Shown one piece after another: positions 44,208-53,289 of a DNA stretch of 64,000 bases; within the stretch, counting starts at the first letter, position 1, and every line of letters starts with the position of its first letter. The notes beneath the pieces are model-generated. The model ran no database searches, was not told where the DNA came from, and saw only the letters and a program-made list of their open reading frames with translations. The translations under genes and the position numbers were made by a program. The stretch spans positions 2,232,001 to 2,296,000 of the forward strand of contig CBDFHN010000002.1 in the NCBI GenBank assembly GCA_965247735.1, read 5' to 3'. The stretch is from JAOXRU01 sp965247735. Its GTDB lineage: Bacteria > Bacteroidota > Bacteroidia > Flavobacteriales > Flavobacteriaceae.

Positions 44208-44693
44208 ATGTCAAGTAATCTAAAATTTTTAGTCATCATTGTTATGTTATCAAGTCAGTTCAACTGGGCACAAAAAGTATATCAAAAAAACCAAACTGAT
44301 ATTGGTACTTTAGCTAGTGAAGGCTGGTTAAAAGACGGAAAAAAAAGTGACTATTGGAAAACCTATCATATAAACGGTAAACTTAAAGAAGAAGGGCATT
44401 ATAAAAATGATGTTCGTTCTGGGTACTGGCATTTTTATAGTAAGAATAGCAAACTTATTATGGAAGGCCATTACAAACAAGGCAATAAAAACAATTGGTG
44501 GATTTTTTATGATGACAATCAAAAGGTTAACCATAAATGCCAACTAAAAAATGGTAAGAAAAATGGATATTGTCTAAAATACACAAACGAGAAACTAAAA
44601 TCTGCCGAAAAATATAAAGATGGAAAAAAAATAAAAGAGTGGTTTGATTTTAGTAGTTTTAGACGCGAAAACAAATTATCGGATTTAAAATGA
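44208..44693 (+). CDS. Secreted MORN/YwqK-like repeat protein
   Basis: 161 aa. Signal peptide (to about 21, QFNWAQ), then about five repeats of the form GxWxxYxxNGKLKEEGHYKN (e.g. SGYWHFYSKNSKLIMEGHYK), the MORN-2/YwqK repeat of Bacteroidetes. Such repeats are binding scaffolds; no catalytic site is seen. It overlaps the next gene by 4 bases and so belongs to the operon. Confidence 0.82.
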   Translation: MSSNLKFLVIIVMLSSQFNWAQKVYQKNQTDIGTLASEGWLKDGKKSDYWKTYHINGKLKEEGHYKNDVRSGYWHFYSKNSKLIMEGHYKQGNKNNWWIFYDDNQKVNHKCQLKNGKKNGYCLKYTNEKLKSAEKYKDGKKIKEWFDFSSFRRENKLSDLK

Positions 44694-45382
44694 CCCGTAT
44701 TACCGTTATTATTCCTGCTTATAATGAAGAGGAATCCATTGGAAAAGTTATTAATGATATTCCAAAAAATGTTACTGAGGTAATTGTAGTTAACAACAAC
44801 TCTAATGATCAAACTGCGGAAAAAGCAGCCTCTGCCGGAGCTACTGTTCTCTCAGAACCTAAAAAAGGATATGGATATGCATGTCTTTGTGGATTAAATT
44901 ACATTGCATCGAAGTCCGAAAAGCCAAATATTGTCGTATTTATGGATGGAGATTATTCTGATTATCCAGAAGAACTCACCAAAATAGTAGCACCTATATT
45001 AACTAACGACACAGATATGGTAATTGGAGCTCGTACAAAAGAACTAAGAGCTGCCAATTCTATGACGCCACAACAAGTATTTGGAAATTGGCTAGCAACA
45101 ACGCTTATGAAACTCTTTTTTGGAGCTACCTATACCGATTTAGGTCCATTTAGAGCTATAAAATATGATAAGCTGCTAAAACTAAATATGGAGGACAAAA
45201 CTTATGGATGGACAGTAGAAATGCAATTAAAAGCATTAAAGCATAAGTTCTCTTATATCGAAGTTCCAGTACGTTATAAAAAAAGAATAGGAGTGTCTAA
45301 AGTGTCTGGTACAATAAAAGGTACTATATTTGCAGGAATTAAAATCCTTCAGTGGATTTTTAAATACACATTAACAAAATGA
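44690..45382 (+). CDS. GT2 glycosyltransferase (DPM1/polyprenyl-phosphate type)
   Basis: 230 aa. GT-A motifs VIIPAYNEEESIGKVI, VIVVNNNSNDQT and the DxD in VVFMDGDYSDYPEEL; GPFRAIKYDKLLKL and PVRYKKRIGVSKVSG match dolichol/polyprenyl-phosphate sugar transferases. No membrane helix except a possible C-terminal amphipathic end. It could load a sugar on a lipid carrier for the GT87-like protein encoded two genes downstream. Confidence 0.87.
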   Translation: MTRITVIIPAYNEEESIGKVINDIPKNVTEVIVVNNNSNDQTAEKAASAGATVLSEPKKGYGYACLCGLNYIASKSEKPNIVVFMDGDYSDYPEELTKIVAPILTNDTDMVIGARTKELRAANSMTPQQVFGNWLATTLMKLFFGATYTDLGPFRAIKYDKLLKLNMEDKTYGWTVEMQLKALKHKFSYIEVPVRYKKRIGVSKVSGTIKGTIFAGIKILQWIFKYTLTK

Positions 45383-46863
45383 GCATTACCATCTCTTATA
45401 TTATTGTTGCTATTTATAGCATATCTTTGATTCTAATCTTTTTATACAGCTTAGCTCAATTAAACCTACTTATCAATTACTTAGGCTATAAAAAAAGTAT
45501 TAAGGATTCTCCAAAGTTCAATTTATTAGATCCAAAAGAGATTCCTTATGTAACGATACAACTTCCACTTTATAATGAAAAATATGTAGTGGAACGTCTT
45601 TTAGAAAACATATCAAAAATAGAGTATCCTAATAGTAAATTAGAGATTCAAGTTTTAGACGATTCTACTGATGAATCTATCGAACAAACTGCAACATTAA
45701 TAGCCGATTTACAAAAAACGGGATTAGACATACAACATATAAGAAGAGAAAATAGAGTAGGTTTTAAAGCTGGCGCCTTAAAAGATGGCCTGGTAACTGC
45801 AAAAGGTGAGTTTATCGCAATTTTTGATGCTGATTTTTTACCCGATGCAGATTGGCTTAAAAAAACAGTAATCTACTTTAAAGATAGAGGAATTGGAGTG
45901 GTTCAAACGAGATGGGGACACTTAAATAGAGATTATTCTTTATTAACAAGAGTACAAGCTTTTGCGCTAGATGCACATTTTACCTTAGAACAAGTAGGTA
46001 GAAACGCCAAAGGACATTTTATCAATTTTAATGGTACTGCTGGTATTTGGAGAAAAAAATGTATTATAGATGCTGGAAACTGGGAAGGTGATACACTTAC
46101 AGAGGATCTTGATTTAAGTTATAGGGCGCAATTAAAAGACTGGAAATTTAAATATTTAGTTGATGTAGAAACACCAGCAGAGCTTCCTGTTGTAATAAGT
46201 GCTGCAAGGTCTCAACAATTTAGATGGAACAAAGGAGGAGCTGAAAATTTCAGGAAATCTGTTTCTAGTTTACTTAAAGCAAAACATGTGCCTTTTAAAA
46301 CAAAATTTCATGGAGTTATGCACTTACTTAACAGCTCTATGTTTCTTTGTGTATTTGTAGTTGCTTTTTTAAGTATTCCAATGCTATATATCAAAAACAC
46401 CTATGAACACCTTTCTTGGATATATGAAGTAACTAGTTTCTTTATTTTAAGTACTGTTATTCTTTTTGTATGTTATTGGTTTACCTATAAAAGTACTCAA
46501 GGTGGTGGCTTTAGTAAATTTATAGATTATATAAGATTATTCTTTTCATTCTTTTCTGTAGCATTAGGCTTTTCATTACATAACTCTTTAGCTGTTTTAG
46601 AAGGTCATATTGGAAAGAAAAGTGAATTTGTTAGAACTCCAAAGTTTAACCTCGATGATCTAAAAAGTTCTTGGAAAGACAATAAATATCTAGCAAAAAA
46701 ACTATCACCAAACATGATTTTAGAATTTGCTCTTATGATTTACTTCCTTTTTGGAATGTACAGTGCAATTCCGCTAAATGATTTTGGTCTTTTCCCTTTT
46801 CATTTAATGCTTTTTATTGGTTTTGGATATGTGTTTTTTAACTCATTGACTGCAAAAGCATAA
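45379..46863 (+). CDS. Processive-type GT2 glycosyltransferase (CslA/cellulose synthase-like)
   Basis: 494 aa. One N-terminal helix, a cytoplasmic GT2 domain with LDDSTDES, AIFDADFLPDADWL, TEDLDLSYRAQLKDW and QQFRWNKGGAE (the Q/R-x-x-RW motif of processive enzymes), then about four C-terminal helices. This D, D, D, QxxRW set is typical of beta-glycan synthases such as mannan or glucan synthases; it may instead be a single-transfer glycolipid enzyme. It overlaps the preceding gene by 4 bases. Confidence 0.88.
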   Translation: MSITISYIIVAIYSISLILIFLYSLAQLNLLINYLGYKKSIKDSPKFNLLDPKEIPYVTIQLPLYNEKYVVERLLENISKIEYPNSKLEIQVLDDSTDESIEQTATLIADLQKTGLDIQHIRRENRVGFKAGALKDGLVTAKGEFIAIFDADFLPDADWLKKTVIYFKDRGIGVVQTRWGHLNRDYSLLTRVQAFALDAHFTLEQVGRNAKGHFINFNGTAGIWRKKCIIDAGNWEGDTLTEDLDLSYRAQLKDWKFKYLVDVETPAELPVVISAARSQQFRWNKGGAENFRKSVSSLLKAKHVPFKTKFHGVMHLLNSSMFLCVFVVAFLSIPMLYIKNTYEHLSWIYEVTSFFILSTVILFVCYWFTYKSTQGGGFSKFIDYIRLFFSFFSVALGFSLHNSLAVLEGHIGKKSEFVRTPKFNLDDLKSSWKDNKYLAKKLSPNMILEFALMIYFLFGMYSAIPLNDFGLFPFHLMLFIGFGYVFFNSLTAKA

Positions 46864-48201
46864 ATGATAACCTATTGGAAGCTTCATAAATTTCCAATTC
46901 TTATTGCGCTTATTAGTGTATTATTTTACTATTCGTTTTCATATGATCTGCTTAGAACAGATTATATAAAACTACTATCTCTGTTTGTTGCACTTTTTTT
47001 CTGTTGCTATAAGCTGATACAATTAGAAAAATGGAATTTTAAATTCTTAATCACTATTGGTATCCTTTTTAGACTGATAAGCCTAGTAACAATTCCAAAT
47101 CTATCTCAAGATTTTTATCGCTTTATATGGGATGGAGAATTGTTTATTAACGGAATAAATCCGTATTTACATCTCCCAAATGATCTTATTCAGCAATCTT
47201 CAATCACTATTGCTAATGCAGATTTGTTGTATACAAAAATGGGTTGGTTAAGTGCAGAACATTACTCAAACTACCCACCTTTAAATCAATTTATATTTGC
47301 TATAGCTTCTTTTATAGGAGGGAAAAACATTCTTAGCTCAGTAATTGTAATGCGTGTTTTTATTATATCCGCAGACATTGGTATTTTATACTTTGGAAAA
47401 AAACTACTGGAGAACTTAAAACTCCCTACCTATACGATATTCTGGTATTTTCTTAATCCCCTAGTGATTATAGAGCTATCTGGAAACCTACACTTTGAAG
47501 GAGTAATGCTTTTCTTTTTTGTACTCAGCCTGTACCTACTATCACTTAACAACTGGAAACTTGCAAGTGTTTTTTATGCCTTTTCCATTTCCATAAAACT
47601 AGTCCCTTTATTATTTCTTCCAATATTCTTCAAGTATTTTGGCTTCAAAAAAAGCATCATTTTTTATATTCTTGTACTTCTAATAAACGTACTTTTATTT
47701 ATACCATTCTACTCAGATGGCTTTATAGAAAATTATTCAGAGACCATTGGCCTTTGGTTTACCAATTTTGAGTTCAATGCCAGTATCTATTATATAATAA
47801 GAGAAATTGGCTTTCATATAAAAGGCTATAATATTATACAAACTGTTGGTAAAATCACTCCTTTTATCGTCATCATTATCGTTTTATCTCTCAGTTTTTT
47901 AAGAAAAAATAATACTTTAAAATCTGTATGCATATCAATGTTAGCAGCACTTAGTTGCTACTATTTCTTATCAACAACGGTACACCCTTGGTATCTTATC
48001 TTTTTATTACTATTGGGGATATTGGCAGATTTCAAATTCCCAATCCTGTGGACATTAAGCATAATCTTAAGCTACTTGGCTTATATGAATGTTGACAATA
48101 AAGAAAATTTAATTCTTGTTTTCTTTGAGTATCTACCTGTTTACAGTCTATTAGGGTTTGAATTATACACCAAACTACAAAAAAGACAGGTACCTAACTA
48201 G
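46864..48201 (+). CDS. Polytopic lipid-linked-sugar mannosyltransferase (GT87-like)
   Basis: 445 aa, about ten to twelve membrane helices. The first periplasmic loop contains SQDFYRFIWDGELFINGINP, with the D-x-x-R-x-x-W-D pattern of GT-C/GT87 (polyprenol-phosphate mannose dependent) enzymes, and NYPPLNQFIFA. It would use a polyprenyl-phosphate sugar made by the DPM1-like enzyme and modify a glycan or lipid on the outer face. Last gene of the operon, followed by a terminator. Confidence 0.82.
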   Translation: MITYWKLHKFPILIALISVLFYYSFSYDLLRTDYIKLLSLFVALFFCCYKLIQLEKWNFKFLITIGILFRLISLVTIPNLSQDFYRFIWDGELFINGINPYLHLPNDLIQQSSITIANADLLYTKMGWLSAEHYSNYPPLNQFIFAIASFIGGKNILSSVIVMRVFIISADIGILYFGKKLLENLKLPTYTIFWYFLNPLVIIELSGNLHFEGVMLFFFVLSLYLLSLNNWKLASVFYAFSISIKLVPLLFLPIFFKYFGFKKSIIFYILVLLINVLLFIPFYSDGFIENYSETIGLWFTNFEFNASIYYIIREIGFHIKGYNIIQTVGKITPFIVIIIVLSLSFLRKNNTLKSVCISMLAALSCYYFLSTTVHPWYLIFLLLLGILADFKFPILWTLSIILSYLAYMNVDNKENLILVFFEYLPVYSLLGFELYTKLQKRQVPN

Positions 48202-48202
48202 T

Positions 48203-48245
48203 AGTACTTTTTTTTGCATTAATTTTAAAAAAGTACTTTTTCTTA
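48203..48245 (+). terminator. Terminator of the glycosyltransferase operon
   Basis: AGTACTTTTTT (48203-48213) and AAAAAAGTACT (48227-48237) form a perfect 11-bp stem followed by TTTTTC, starting one base after the last gene stop. Confidence 0.8.
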
Positions 48246-48292
48246 CAAATTATTCATATATTCGCCTTTCATAAAATAACAATCGACTTAGA

Positions 48293-48388
48293 TTGAAGCA
48301 GAATAATGACATATTATCATTTTTAATTTTAGAAGTTACTACTTCTAGAGTTGCTGCTGCATTTACTCCTCGTCGCCGTCGCCCGTAA
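48293..48388 (+). CDS. Candidate arginine leader peptide (31 aa) for attenuation
   Basis: A frame from TTG at 48293 encodes MKQNNDILSFLILEVTTSRV, then AAAFTP, and ends R-R-R-R-P with a stop at 48386. Four consecutive CGN arginine codons (48371-48382), in a genome where AGA is usual, stand just before the stop, followed by a terminator-like hairpin and then the arginine operon. This is the layout of ribosome-mediated attenuation. The weak point is the start: no ATG is in this frame after the upstream stop, so TTG or another start must be used. Confidence 0.62.
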   Translation: MKQNNDILSFLILEVTTSRVAAAFTPRRRRP

Positions 48389-48406
48389 GGGTCATTTCCA
48401 TTTTGG

Positions 48407-48433
48407 GAGATTAGGTGAGTCCGTCTCTTTTTT
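48407..48433 (+). terminator. Attenuator-like hairpin before the arginine operon
   Basis: GAGAT-TA-GG (48407-48415), loop TGAGT, CC-GTCTC (48421-48427) form a stem of about 7 bp with a 2-base bulge, followed by six T. It lies between the arginine leader peptide and the first gene (48477). The left arm GGGAG could alternatively pair with CCC in the leader end, giving a possible antiterminator. The fold is by eye only. Confidence 0.5.
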
Positions 48434-48476
48434 CCGTTAATAAAACATTTACTTTTTACTTTTTATACTTGTTCGC

Positions 48477-49088
48477 ATGCAAATTATTGTAGCAAATAAA
48501 ACGCATATTAAATATGCTGGAGCAGTCTGTGATACCATCACAGAATCTGCCAAAGACAGAGGAACTGGGATCGCTGAAAGAACCCCAGAATATATTATTT
48601 CCAAAATAGAAAATGGCAATGCAATTATAGCACTAGAAGGCAATGTTTTTGCAGGGTTTTGCTATATCGAGCAATGGGGTCATGGCAAACATGTTGCCAA
48701 TTCAGGACTTATAGTACATCCTGATTTTAGAGGAAAAGGACTCGCAAAAAAAATAAAGGAAGCCATCTTTAAGCATTCATTAAAAAAATATCCAGGAGCA
48801 AAAATATTTGGCATTACAACAGGATTAGCCGTCATGAAAATAAATTATAACCTTGGCTATGAACCAGTAACTTTTTCTGAACTAACAGACGATCCTCAAT
48901 TTTGGAAAGGATGTGAAACCTGTAAAAACTTTGATGTCCTCACAAGAACAAAAAGAAAAATGTGCCTTTGTACAGGTATGCTTTATGATCCAGATAAAAA
49001 AGGAAAAAAGCACAGACATAAATTCAGTACTAAAACATTACAACGACTTAAAAATATAAAATTAACACTACTAAAAAAGAAAAAATGA
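48477..49088 (+). CDS. GNAT N-acyltransferase opening the arginine operon
   Basis: 203 aa. GNAT fold: acyl-CoA loop VHPDFRGKGLAKKIK (R/Q-x-x-G-x-G/A type) near residues 79-93 and LGYEPVTFSEL. An unusual tail carries a four-Cys set (CETC and CLC, near residues 140-165), possibly a metal site, then a Lys-rich end. As first gene of the arginine operon, with no classical argA or argJ here, it is the likely N-acetyl- or N-succinyl-glutamate synthase. Its stop overlaps the argG start (ATGA). Confidence 0.82.
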   Translation: MQIIVANKTHIKYAGAVCDTITESAKDRGTGIAERTPEYIISKIENGNAIIALEGNVFAGFCYIEQWGHGKHVANSGLIVHPDFRGKGLAKKIKEAIFKHSLKKYPGAKIFGITTGLAVMKINYNLGYEPVTFSELTDDPQFWKGCETCKNFDVLTRTKRKMCLCTGMLYDPDKKGKKHRHKFSTKTLQRLKNIKLTLLKKKK

Positions 49089-50278
49089 ACAGCATCAAAA
49101 AAGTAGTTTTAGCATACAGCGGAGGATTAGACACCTCTTTTTGCATACAACATCTTACTCATGAAAAACAAATGGAGGTACATGCCGTAACGGTAAATAC
49201 AGGAGGGTTTTCAGATAAAGAAATAGACGAAATAGAAAAAAAAGCATACGATTTAGGAGCAAAATCATACCAATGTATCGATGCGGTTAGTAGTTTTTAC
49301 GATAAGGTAGTAAAATATTTAATCTACGGTAATGTCTTAAAAAACAATACCTATCCACTATCTGTCAGTGCAGAACGAATTGTACAAGCCATAGAAATCG
49401 CAAACGCGGCAAAAAAAAACAATGCAGATGCTATTGCTCATGGAAGTACTGGTGCAGGAAATGACCAAGTCAGATTCGATTTAATATTTCAAGTAATAGT
49501 ACCTACAATAGAAATTATTACTCCCATAAGAGATTTAAAGCTTTCCAGACAAGACGAAATTGAGTACCTAAAAAAAAAGGGAATCACTATTCCGTGGTCA
49601 AAAGCAAAATATTCAATTAATAAAGGACTTTGGGGCACAAGTGTTGGAGGTGATGAAACCCTAAATTCGCATAGCCCACTTCCTGAAGAAGCATTTCCTT
49701 CTCAATTGACAAAGGTAGGATCAGAAAAATTAAAACTTTCTTTCTACAAAGGAGAACTTACTGCTGTAAATGATAAAAAAGGAGATTCCGTTGAAAACAT
49801 ACAATATCTTCAAGAAATCGCACAAGATTATGCTATCGGAAGAGACATTCATGTTGGTGACACCATAATCGGCATTAAAGGAAGAGTTGGTTTTGAAGCT
49901 GCCGCTCCAATGCTTATCATTAAAGCTCACCATGCACTAGAAAAGCATGTACTTACAAAATGGCAGCAACATCATAAGGAAAGTATCGGTAATTTTTATG
50001 GCATGCTATTACACGAAGGTCAATATTTGGATCAGGTAATGAGAGACTTTGAAACATTTTTAGAAAGCACTCAAAAATATGTGTCTGGAGATGTGTTTTT
50101 AAGACTCTACCCCTACAGATTTACAGTAGATGGAATTAGTTCTAAGCACGATTTAATGGAATCGTCTTTTGGAAGTTATGGTGAAGTAAATAAAGGATGG
50201 ACTGCTACGGATGCTAAAGGCTTTATAAAACTTACCGCTAATCAAAACAAAATACACCAACTAGTAAATAATCAATAA
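49085..50278 (+). CDS. argG: Argininosuccinate synthase
   Basis: 397 aa, complete. ATP pyrophosphatase P-loop VVLAYSGGLDTSFCIQHL, AIAHGSTGAGNDQVRFD and SINKGLWGTSVGG are diagnostic. It joins citrulline and aspartate with ATP to form argininosuccinate. It overlaps the GNAT gene by 4 bases and argC by one base, which places it firmly in the operon. Confidence 0.97.
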   Translation: MNSIKKVVLAYSGGLDTSFCIQHLTHEKQMEVHAVTVNTGGFSDKEIDEIEKKAYDLGAKSYQCIDAVSSFYDKVVKYLIYGNVLKNNTYPLSVSAERIVQAIEIANAAKKNNADAIAHGSTGAGNDQVRFDLIFQVIVPTIEIITPIRDLKLSRQDEIEYLKKKGITIPWSKAKYSINKGLWGTSVGGDETLNSHSPLPEEAFPSQLTKVGSEKLKLSFYKGELTAVNDKKGDSVENIQYLQEIAQDYAIGRDIHVGDTIIGIKGRVGFEAAAPMLIIKAHHALEKHVLTKWQQHHKESIGNFYGMLLHEGQYLDQVMRDFETFLESTQKYVSGDVFLRLYPYRFTVDGISSKHDLMESSFGSYGEVNKGWTATDAKGFIKLTANQNKIHQLVNNQ

Positions 50279-51252
50279 TGATACATATAGGAATAATAGG
50301 AGGTAGTGGATATACTGGAGGTGAACTCATTAGACTACTACTACAGCATTCGGGAGCAACTATTGATTTTGTTTACAGCACCACTAAAGCAGGCCAGGCA
50401 ATTGCAGCAACACACGAAGATCTATTAGGACAAACATCGCTTTGCTTTTCTGGAAAAGTAAATCCAAATATAGATTTAGTTTTTCTATGTTTAGGTCATG
50501 GCAATAGCACTAAATTTCTTGAAAAAAATCAATTTTCTAAACATACGAGAATCATTGACCTAAGCAATGATTTTAGACTTAAAAACGATGCTTCTTGGAA
50601 TACAAATGAGTTTGTATACGGTTTGCCTGAGCATCAAAAAGATAAAATAATTACTGCAAAAGCTGTAGCTAATCCCGGTTGTTTTGCTACAGCTATTCAA
50701 CTTGCGTTACTACCATTAGCAGCACAAAATATACTAGAAAAAGAGGTACATGTTAATGCAGTAACAGGAAGTACTGGAGCTGGAATTCAACCTACAGGAA
50801 GCACACATTTTAGCTGGAGAAACAACAATGTTTCCTGGTACAAACCTTTTACCCATCAACATCTTGGTGAGATAAATGAGACATTAACAAGTTACCAGCA
50901 ACAAGAAATTGCCATTAACTTTTTACCAATGCGTGGAATTTTCACTAGAGGAATTTTCGTAACAGCATATACTAATTTTTCAGGCTCTATTGAAGAAGCT
51001 AAAAATTACTATTCTGATTTTTACAAAGATTCAGCTTTCACACATGTTTCTGACAAAGAAATTCACTTAAAACAAGTCGTAAACACTAATAATTGTATTC
51101 TACACCTACACAAACATGAAGACAAACTATTAGTAACTAGTATTATCGACAACCTGTTAAAAGGAGCTTCAGGACAGGCAATTCAAAACATGAATTTAAT
51201 GTTTGGTTTTGCTGAAAAAGAAGGATTACAACTAAAGTCATCATACTTTTAA
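50278..51252 (+). CDS. argC: N-acetyl(succinyl)-gamma-glutamyl-phosphate reductase
   Basis: 324 aa. NADP fold IGIIGGSGYTGGELIRLL, catalytic Cys in ANPGCFATAIQLAL, and the substrate loop HQHLGEINE are the ArgC pattern. It reduces the acylglutamyl phosphate formed by ArgB. About 97 bases separate it from proC, the longest gap within the operon; no terminator was seen there. Confidence 0.96.
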   Translation: MIHIGIIGGSGYTGGELIRLLLQHSGATIDFVYSTTKAGQAIAATHEDLLGQTSLCFSGKVNPNIDLVFLCLGHGNSTKFLEKNQFSKHTRIIDLSNDFRLKNDASWNTNEFVYGLPEHQKDKIITAKAVANPGCFATAIQLALLPLAAQNILEKEVHVNAVTGSTGAGIQPTGSTHFSWRNNNVSWYKPFTHQHLGEINETLTSYQQQEIAINFLPMRGIFTRGIFVTAYTNFSGSIEEAKNYYSDFYKDSAFTHVSDKEIHLKQVVNTNNCILHLHKHEDKLLVTSIIDNLLKGASGQAIQNMNLMFGFAEKEGLQLKSSYF

Positions 51253-51349
51253 TAAAAACCACAGTTTGAAACGAGCATGCTAAAAAGTCTATCACTCAAT
51301 AAAATGATTAATAGCGAGCAGCATGCAAGCATAAAAAACAAAATAAAAC

Positions 51350-52144
51350 ATGAAAATAGCAATTATAGGAGCTGGAAATTTGGGTCTCTCTATCGCCAAA
51401 GGATTACGGGACGCAAATGCAATCACTACAATGTACCTTACCAAAAGAAATACAACGGGTATAGCGGACTGGAATGAATATGAAAACATCAGCACAACCA
51501 CTGATAATACAGAAGCGGTTAAAAATTCTGATATTCTAATTTTTACCGTTCAACCTGCACAGTTTGAGCATATTTTAAAAGAAATAGCTGATTTACTTAC
51601 TGATAAACATATACTTATTTCTGCTATTACTGGATTTAGTATTGCTAAGATGGAAAGCATTGTTGGTCAACATAGACATATTATTAGAAGTATGCCAAAT
51701 ACCGCAATTGCAGTTAGTTCTTCTATGACTTGTATCTGTAGTAATACAGCGGGAAAAGATAGTATTCCTATTGCAAAAGCTATTTTCAACAGACTAGGCA
51801 CAACTATAGACATCCCAGAAGGAAAAATGCAAGCCGCCACTGTTATTTGTGCAAGTGGTATTGCTTATTGGATGCGTTTAATTAGAGCCACAACCCAAGG
51901 AGCCATTCAATTAGGGTTTGAGGCTCATGAAGCACAAGAACTAGCTATGCAAACCTGTTTTGGTGCTGCAAAGCTCTTAATCACATCTGGTAATCATCCA
52001 GAGGAAGAAATTGACAGAGTTACTACTCCTAGAGGATGTACTATTGAAGGACTAAATGAAATGGAGCATCAAGGATTAAGCTCTTCCCTTATTAAAGGAA
52101 TAGTTACTTCTTTCGAAAAAATTAATGAAATTAAAAAAAGATAA
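51350..52144 (+). CDS. proC: Pyrroline-5-carboxylate reductase
   Basis: 264 aa. IAIIGAGNLGLSIAKGL (NADP fold), RSMPNTAIAVSSSMT and the C-terminal signature EIDRVTTPRGCTIEGLNEME. It makes proline from pyrroline-5-carboxylate. Its location inside the arginine operon links ornithine/glutamate semialdehyde and proline formation, an arrangement found in other Bacteroidetes. Confidence 0.96.
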   Translation: MKIAIIGAGNLGLSIAKGLRDANAITTMYLTKRNTTGIADWNEYENISTTTDNTEAVKNSDILIFTVQPAQFEHILKEIADLLTDKHILISAITGFSIAKMESIVGQHRHIIRSMPNTAIAVSSSMTCICSNTAGKDSIPIAKAIFNRLGTTIDIPEGKMQAATVICASGIAYWMRLIRATTQGAIQLGFEAHEAQELAMQTCFGAAKLLITSGNHPEEEIDRVTTPRGCTIEGLNEMEHQGLSSSLIKGIVTSFEKINEIKKR

Positions 52145-52145
52145 A

Positions 52146-53288
52146 ATGCCTTTATTTGACGTTTACCCTCTGTATAATGTTACTCCAGTAACTGCAAAAA
52201 ACATGCATATTCAAGATAAAAATGGTGTTCACTATTTGGATCTTTATGGAGGTCATGCTGTGATCTCTATCGGACACGCGCATCCAAACTATGTGCAAGC
52301 CATAAACACTCAGGTACAGCAAATTGGTTTTTATTCTAATGCAATTCAGAATCCATTACAGCAAGAGTTAGCTAGCGAATTGGAAAAAGCTTCGAGTTGT
52401 AAAAACTATAATTTATTTCTTTGCAACTCCGGAGCAGAGGCTAATGAAAACGCATTAAAAGTTGCTTCTTTTAAAACTGGAAAATCTAGAGTGATTGCTT
52501 TTAAAAATGGCTTTCATGGTAGAACTTCTGCAGCTGTGGCTGTCACCGATAATCCAGCAATAAACGCACCTATAAACAAGCAACAAGAAGTCACTTTTTT
52601 AGATTTTGACGATATTAAAAGTCTTAAGGAAGAATTGGATAAAGGAGATGTATGTGCTGTAATACTTGAAGTAATACAAGGTGTTGGAGGATTAGACATG
52701 GCCTCAGCGCAATTTTATAAAGAGTTAAACATACTCTGCAAACAACATCAGGTTTTTATAATTGCCGATGAAGTACAATCAGGCTACGGACGAACTGGAA
52801 AATTCTTTGCTTTTCAACACTTTGATTTAGTTCCAGATATTATTTCTATGGCTAAAGGAATGGGTAATGGTTTTCCAATCGGAGGCATCCTTATTCATCC
52901 AGATATTACTGCCAAACACGGAATGCTTGGTACTACATTTGGTGGTAATCACTTGGCTTGTGCTGCAGCATTATCTGTATTAAAAACAATAGATGATGAA
53001 AAACTTATTGAAAACACCATAGAAATCTCAAATTATTTCATTGAAAAAGCAAAAAAAATAGCCGTTATAAAATCCATAAAAGGAAAAGGATTAATGCTAG
53101 GGCTGGAGTTTAATTTTGAAGTAGGACCACTTAGAAAAAAATTAATTCATGAGCATCATATTTTTACTGGTGGTGCCATGAACAAAAAACTACTGCGTAT
53201 CCTTCCTCCTCTAGTCATAAAAAAAAAACATGTAGACACTTTTTTTACAGCACTTGAAAAAGAATTAATCCTTACTGAAAAGCAATAA
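52146..53288 (+). CDS. argD: Acylornithine aminotransferase
   Basis: 380 aa from the ATG at 52146 (MPLFDVYPLYNV); the frame is open from 52125 but overlaps proC. Class III PLP aminotransferase: LYGGHAVISIGHAHP, NSGAEANENALK, GFHGRTSAAVAVT, VQGVGGLD, DEVQSGYGRTG and the PLP-Lys in ISMAKGMGNGFPIGG. It transfers an amino group from glutamate to the acylglutamate semialdehyde. One base separates it from proC and from the carbamoyltransferase gene. Confidence 0.95.
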   Translation: MPLFDVYPLYNVTPVTAKNMHIQDKNGVHYLDLYGGHAVISIGHAHPNYVQAINTQVQQIGFYSNAIQNPLQQELASELEKASSCKNYNLFLCNSGAEANENALKVASFKTGKSRVIAFKNGFHGRTSAAVAVTDNPAINAPINKQQEVTFLDFDDIKSLKEELDKGDVCAVILEVIQGVGGLDMASAQFYKELNILCKQHQVFIIADEVQSGYGRTGKFFAFQHFDLVPDIISMAKGMGNGFPIGGILIHPDITAKHGMLGTTFGGNHLACAAALSVLKTIDDEKLIENTIEISNYFIEKAKKIAVIKSIKGKGLMLGLEFNFEVGPLRKKLIHEHHIFTGGAMNKKLLRILPPLVIKKKHVDTFFTALEKELILTEKQ

Positions 53289-53289
53289 G

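Noticed and set aside
48306..48326. ATG-started 6-residue frame (MTYYHF) as the arginine leader peptide
   Set aside because: It stops before the arginine codons and has none itself, so it cannot monitor arginine; the longer TTG frame fits better.
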